Origin: an uncultured Eubacteriales bacterium | GTDB taxonomy: Bacteria > Bacillota > Clostridia > Oscillospirales > Oscillospiraceae | NCBI GenBank assembly: GCA_900544765.1 | Contig: UQWI01000017.1 | Span: forward strand, 1 to 43,432 | Direction of reading: 5' to 3' | Length of the DNA stretch: 43,432 nucleotides | In this document: in pieces, positions 40,550-43,432 of the stretch | Position numbering within the stretch: the stretch's first letter is position 1 | How the letters are laid out: every line of letters begins with the position of its first letter | The notes under the pieces: generated by a model | What the model saw: the letters and a program-made list of their open reading frames with translations, nothing else | What the model was told of the DNA's origin: nothing | The model's database searches: none | Program-made: the position numbers and the translations under genes

Positions 40550-40581
40550 TTGATTTATTTATGAAAACGTTATACTATAAT
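40550..40581 (+). promoter_or_regulatory. lacI-type gene promoter with operator O2
   Basis: TTGATT (40550-40555) and TATAAT (40576-40581) or TATACT (40571-40576) flank AAAACGTT (40564-40571), which matches 11 of 14 bases of O1. The spacing is not ideal for either -10, so promoter strength is uncertain; autoregulation is likely. Confidence 0.6.
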
Positions 40582-40598
40582 GCTGTGGAGGGATGAAA

Positions 40599-41597
40599 AT
40601 GCCAGTTACCATTAAAGACGTCGCCCGCGAAGCCGGGGTCAGTATTTCCACCGTCAGCAGGGTAATAAACGACATGCCCGGTATATCCGAGGCGACAACG
40701 CTGAGGGTAAAGGAAATAATGCGGCGGCTTGAGTATGCCCCAAACAGCCGCGCTGCTGGGCTTGCCAGGAAAAGCGCGCGCTGCATCGCTTTTTTGGCCA
40801 AGCTCGAAGAGTTTGAGCCATACACCAATCCGCACCTTTTTGACATCATGTGCGGGGTTCAGGAGGCACTGAGCAAAAAAGGGTACAGCCTGATGCTACT
40901 GGACGCGACGATTACGGATGTAGAGCAGATAATGCTGTCGCGAGCCGCAGATGGGCTCATAGTCCACGGCGGAGCGCTGACAAAGCCAATCCATCAGCTC
41001 CTTGTCACCCGGAAATTCCCCCACATAGTGATAGGCCACCCGAGCGACACGCGCATAAACTGGGTTGATACGGACAACGCCCTCGGAGGGCGTATCGCGG
41101 TCGAGCACCTCTCAGGGTGCGGCTGCCGTGACGTGGCTTTCATAGGCGCGCTGGAGACGGATGACATATCCAATGAGCGTCTTGCGGGCTTCCGTGCCGC
41201 TGCGGAAGAGAATGGCTGCGAATATCGCGAGAACTGGATAAAGCACACGGACGGCACGCTGCAATCTGGGCGCGCCGCCGCTTTGGAGCTGCTGACGGCT
41301 CCGGACAGGCCGGATGCCGTGGTGTGCAGCAGCAACCTGCTCGCCTTTGCCTTCGCCGAGGCGGCGCATGAGCTCGGAGTGAGTATCCCTGACGGCGTGC
41401 AGCTTATAACCTTTGACCGTTACCCGTACAGCCCGCTCATTGTGCCCGAACCGACTCTGGTGCAGATAGACGTGCGCGACATGGGTCGCGTGGCTGCAAA
41501 GCAGCTTTTGCAGGAACTGAAAAAGCCCGAGCTGCGAGTTCAGAGTTTTACCACCCTGCCGAGCCTGATTGTAGGAAAAAGCACCCACCTGATTTGA
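40599..41597 (+). CDS. LacI-family repressor of the maltodextrin operon
   Basis: A 332-residue repressor. The N-terminal LacI helix-turn-helix is VTIKDVAREAGVSISTVSRVIN (in part, residues 3-24) with the hinge RRLEYAPNSRAAGLARKS. The effector domain is the periplasmic-binding-protein fold, ending with VVCSSNLLAFAFAEAAHELG and VPEPTLVQIDVRDMGR. I take ATG 40599, with GGAGG 7 bases upstream; the ATG two codons earlier overlaps this site. It is divergent from the operon it should control, with operators on both sides. The ligand is probably maltose or a maltodextrin. Confidence 0.92.
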   Translation: MPVTIKDVAREAGVSISTVSRVINDMPGISEATTLRVKEIMRRLEYAPNSRAAGLARKSARCIAFLAKLEEFEPYTNPHLFDIMCGVQEALSKKGYSLMLLDATITDVEQIMLSRAADGLIVHGGALTKPIHQLLVTRKFPHIVIGHPSDTRINWVDTDNALGGRIAVEHLSGCGCRDVAFIGALETDDISNERLAGFRAAAEENGCEYRENWIKHTDGTLQSGRAAALELLTAPDRPDAVVCSSNLLAFAFAEAAHELGVSIPDGVQLITFDRYPYSPLIVPEPTLVQIDVRDMGRVAAKQLLQELKKPELRVQSFTTLPSLIVGKSTHLI

Positions 41598-41648
41598 CGT
41601 CGGCGCGCAAGGGCGCACTTCTATACATAGCTACCATGTATGCGCGTA

Positions 41649-41684
41649 AACATCCCGGATGCCTGAGCATCCGGGATGTTTTGC
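41649..41684 (+). terminator. Terminator after the lacI-type gene
   Basis: AACATCCCGGATGC (41649-41662) pairs perfectly with GCATCCGGGATGTT (41667-41680), followed by TTGCG. Confidence 0.85.
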
Positions 41685-41725
41685 GTCGCTGCGCTCCGGA
41701 TAATGGCAACGCCATTGCGCTGTGG

Positions 41726-41974
41726 CTAATCCTCTAAGTCATGCATACCGGAAGCTTCTTTGAGGTATCCCTCCAGCGTTCCATCCAGCACCATCCTCGC
41801 GTACTCGAGCGGCGCGTTGTAAATAAGCCAGTCCATCTCAGTGCGCATGGGCAGCGTGGTATCAAAGCTGTCCTCAACGCCGGGGCAATAGATGTTTATG
41901 CTGCCACCATCGGCATAGCGCAGCTCGATGCAGGCGGTGTCAATGTTAAACTCGCAGGATATGAGTTTGCTCAT
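41726..41974 (-). CDS. DUF6061-like small protein
   Basis: An 82-residue soluble protein (MSKLISCEFNIDTACIELRYADGGSINIYCPGVED in part) matching the pattern I recall for DUF6061, small proteins frequent in mobile elements of gut Firmicutes. AAGGAG lies 9 bases before ATG 41974; a longer frame from 42259 lacks a site. It is the last gene inside the right repeat of the guaA island. Function unknown. Confidence 0.7.
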   Translation of the reverse strand: MSKLISCEFNIDTACIELRYADGGSINIYCPGVEDSFDTTLPMRTEMDWLIYNAPLEYARMVLDGTLEGYLKEASGMHDLED

Positions 41975-42143
41975 GGTACTTACTCCTTGGCAGTAATTTC
42001 GGCTGGTTTTGATGTGAATTCGAGTGGCTACACTTTGGCTACAAAAATTCCGTGGACACCGTGTATAAGGCAGATGAGGTGGATTAAATGTGCAAAAAGC
42101 GAATTGAGAGTGCGCATTTTCAAGACCAATACTAACCGTGACT
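41975..42143. other. Right end of the island, non-coding
   Basis: No gene. The notable content is the pair of arm-like repeats at 42026-42047. The leftward frame across this stretch is only the meaningless extension of the DUF6061-like gene. Confidence 0.5.
42026..42047 (+). repeat. Integrase arm-type repeats, right end
   Basis: GGCTACACTTTG (42026-42037) and GGCTACAAAAA (42037-42047) repeat the motifs next to attL (32189-32211), in swapped order, about 100 bases inside the right repeat. Confidence 0.5.
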
Positions 42144-42156
42144 TGAGTGGGAATAA
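42144..42156 (+). repeat. attR: right copy of the core direct repeat
   Basis: GAGTGGGAATAAG, identical to the guaA 3' end at 32106-32118 and in the same orientation. It bounds an insert of about 10.0 kb carrying the integrase. Confidence 0.75.
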
Positions 42157-42326
42157 GCAAAACGTGGATATGAGGGGCCGCAAAGGCGCATAAACACTGG
42201 ATTTTTTGCTTCCCGCTTCCCCATTTGATAGCAGATTGATAGCACCTTATTTTGAGCAATCATTCATTTCCGCAGGAAGTGGCGAGTGGTTTGCAGGTGC
42301 GTCCTCAACTTGATACACGTTAGAGC
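42157..42326. other. Intergenic stretch beyond attR
   Basis: No gene or clear signal seen between attR and the terminator of the second XRE gene. Confidence 0.5.
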
Positions 42327-42364
42327 AAAAGGCTCTGCCGACTTAAAATCGGCAGAGCCTTTTT
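42327..42364 (-). terminator. Terminator of the second XRE gene
   Basis: AAAAGGCTCTGCCGA pairs with TCGGCAGAGCCTTTT (42349-42363) around a short loop, with T-runs on both strands; on the minus strand it follows the XRE stop. Confidence 0.88.
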
Positions 42365-42365
42365 G

Positions 42366-42875
42366 TTATTCATCCCCAAACAGCATATCGCTCAATCCCT
42401 GCGACATGACGCCCGCCCATTTCTGCGTCGTGTCCTGCTGCGGATAGTGGTCGCGCCAGGCGTCGTAGGCCTCCTGCGTTATCTTACCGGCCTTGAGTTT
42501 CTCGGCTTGCTCAGCCCATGCACATAGCAGCTCGTGCAGCCGGTTGGCGTCTTTCCCGGCGCGCGGGTCTATGCGAAGCGTGATGTCGCCTGCATCGTTT
42601 GAAATCCGTAGGCCGTATAAGTCCTCAAGCGTGAACAGCGTGTGCATCAGGCCGACATAGGAGTCGATGTCGGGCACAGTCAGAGCAGCAGGGGAAACGT
42701 CCAGCACTTCGGCCAGCGCCTTCGTCAGCTCGGATTTCGGCGAGCGCGTCCCGGACTCGTACTGCGCGAGCCGCACATCCGCGGACTTCTCCGGGAAGCC
42801 CACCGCCGTGCCGAGGTACTTCTGCGTCATGCCCCGCTTGTTGCGGAAATAGCGTATGCGTTCGCCTATCGCCAT
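42366..42875 (-). CDS. XRE-family repressor, second copy type
   Basis: A 169-residue regulator with an N-terminal Cro/C1-type helix-turn-helix (IGERIRYFRNKRGMTQKYLG..., about residues 3-65). The C-terminal part carries EKLKAGKITQEAYDAWRDH, similar to the motif of the island repressor at 33351, though the overall proteins differ in length. GGAGCG lies 8 bases before ATG 42875. It is divergent from the promoter at 42975-43003 and close to palindromes that may be its operators. It probably belongs to another mobile element beyond the guaA island. Confidence 0.85.
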   Translation of the reverse strand: MAIGERIRYFRNKRGMTQKYLGTAVGFPEKSADVRLAQYESGTRSPKSELTKALAEVLDVSPAALTVPDIDSYVGLMHTLFTLEDLYGLRISNDAGDITLRIDPRAGKDANRLHELLCAWAEQAEKLKAGKITQEAYDAWRDHYPQQDTTQKWAGVMSQGLSDMLFGDE

Positions 42876-42916
42876 GTCAATCGCTCCAATCCAAAGGTTT
42901 CATCGCAGTTAATATA

Positions 42917-42926
42917 GCATATATGC
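42917..42926. promoter_or_regulatory. Operator-like palindrome GCATATATGC
   Basis: A perfect 10-base palindrome between the XRE start and the rightward promoter. Related ATATGCATAG and AATATGTTTAG motifs occur at about 42988 and 43020, as expected for an autoregulated repressor. Confidence 0.5.
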
Positions 42927-42974
42927 TTAGGAATATCAAGCAAAACTTAAAATAATTCGTTTAGTTTTATGCCA

Positions 42975-43003
42975 TTGGCTTAAACAGATATGCATAGTAT
43001 AAT
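42975..43003 (+). promoter_or_regulatory. Rightward promoter divergent from the XRE gene
   Basis: -35 TTGGCT (42975-42980), 17-base spacer, consensus -10 TATAAT (42998-43003). An ATATGCAT motif lies inside the spacer. The transcript runs into an AAGGGAGG ribosome site (43093-43100) and then directly into the IS30 element. Confidence 0.7.
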
Positions 43004-43099
43004 TAAGACAAGCTAAACCAATATGTTTAGCAGGCATAATAGATAATCGCCCGGGCAAATCGGAGGCGACAAGAAAGTATCCGACACGAAATAAGGGAG

Positions 43100-43432
43100 G
43101 GTGAATTATACTATCAAGTGCAACACTTTAAGGGAATAAAAGAGTTCATACAGAACCCCACGTGGTAGAATGGAGTAACCACACAACCAAGACACCAGGA
43201 GGGGACTGTATGAACTACCATCATCTTACCATAGAAGAGCGCTCTTGTATACGAAAATATTACGTGGACGGTCTGAGCTACCGAGAGATCGCCCGGCTGA
43301 TCGGCAGAAACGTCAGCACGGTGTCGCGGGAGATCCGCCGCAACTGTACCCATATGTACGACATCCCCACCTACTACCCGCACACAGCACAGAAGAAATA
43401 TCTGCTGCGCCGTTCCTATTGCCATCGTGGGA
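43100..43432 (+). mobile_element. IS30-family element, 5' part (right contig edge)
   Basis: The homology with the left contig end begins at 43100. The element contains a rightward transposase start and runs off the contig. Its end directly follows a ribosome-site-like AAGGGAGG. Confidence 0.85.
43210..43432 (+). CDS. IS30-family transposase, N-terminal part
   Basis: The first 74 codons of a transposase, cut by the contig end. The N-terminal helix-turn-helix is typical of IS30: MNYHHLTIEERSCIRKYY, then LSYREIARLIGRNVSTVSREIRRN. The DDE catalytic core lies beyond the window. AGGAGGGG is located 6 bases before ATG 43210. A second copy at the left edge reads the other way. Confidence 0.93.
   Translation, partial: MNYHHLTIEERSCIRKYYVDGLSYREIARLIGRNVSTVSREIRRNCTHMYDIPTYYPHTAQKKYLLRRSYCHRG

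Overview
The window looks like a contig from a GC-rich anaerobic Clostridia, probably a gut Oscillospiraceae relative of Oscillibacter or Intestinimonas. Evidence is the GC-rich Firmicutes-type genes (rnmV, nrdR, holA, a SpoIID-like protein), strong AGGAGG-type ribosome sites, oxygen-sensitive radical dehydratase homologues, rubrerythrin and SLH-domain surface protein. Both ends lie in IS30-family copies (1-91 and 43100-43432) that point outward, which is probably why the contig stops there. This taxonomic placement is inference.

Layout. 1-2900: decayed mobile-element debris (IS30 end, a truncated sigma-factor-like ORF whose Shine-Dalgarno sits in a 17-bp hairpin, a frameshifted serine-recombinase fragment, a ParM/StbA-like actin gene), next to two divergent tRNA-Leu genes (2952-3239) and a run of stem-loops. 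3788-9465: an inositol-monophosphatase-family gene, a leftward operon of two 2-hydroxyacyl-CoA dehydratase family subunits plus a small membrane protein and a zinc-ribbon protein behind a strong promoter and a GntR/FadR-like palindrome, then cyuA. 9748-12740: an SLH surface protein and a small membrane protein, preceded by a leader carrying a (CTGT)12 microsatellite inside a leader ORF and an intrinsic terminator. 12775-31103: housekeeping genes (rlmD-like methyltransferase, CapA-like protein, rubrerythrin, HD protein, queA, SpoIID-like protein, asd-dapA-dapB, alaS, HIT protein, holA-rnmV, nrdR, yetF-like).

31137-42156: a GMP synthase lacking its glutaminase domain, followed by an integrated island of about 10 kb. 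The last 13 bases around the guaA stop (GAGTGGGAATAAG, 32106-32118) recur at 42144-42156, the expected direct repeat for a guaA-targeting integrase. The island carries a tyrosine integrase, an XRE repressor with a divergent HTH gene, a RepA-like ATPase with three-plus-three inverted 9-bp iterons at its 3' end, and a complete maltodextrin uptake and hydrolysis module (neopullulanase-type enzyme, MalG, MalF, MalE, LacI regulator with AAAACGTT operators), but no MalK ATPase. Beyond the right repeat lie another XRE repressor with a C-terminal motif like the first one, and a rightward promoter whose gene has been cut off by the IS30 insertion.

The most novel-looking signals are (1) the tetranucleotide-repeat leader of the SLH operon, which could switch terminator read-through by changing the leader reading frame; (2) the guaA island with its plasmid-like iterons; (3) the SD-sequestering hairpins at the left end; (4) a divergent promoter pair sharing one palindromic -35 hexamer; and (5) a CapA homologue that has lost most of its metal-ligand motifs.
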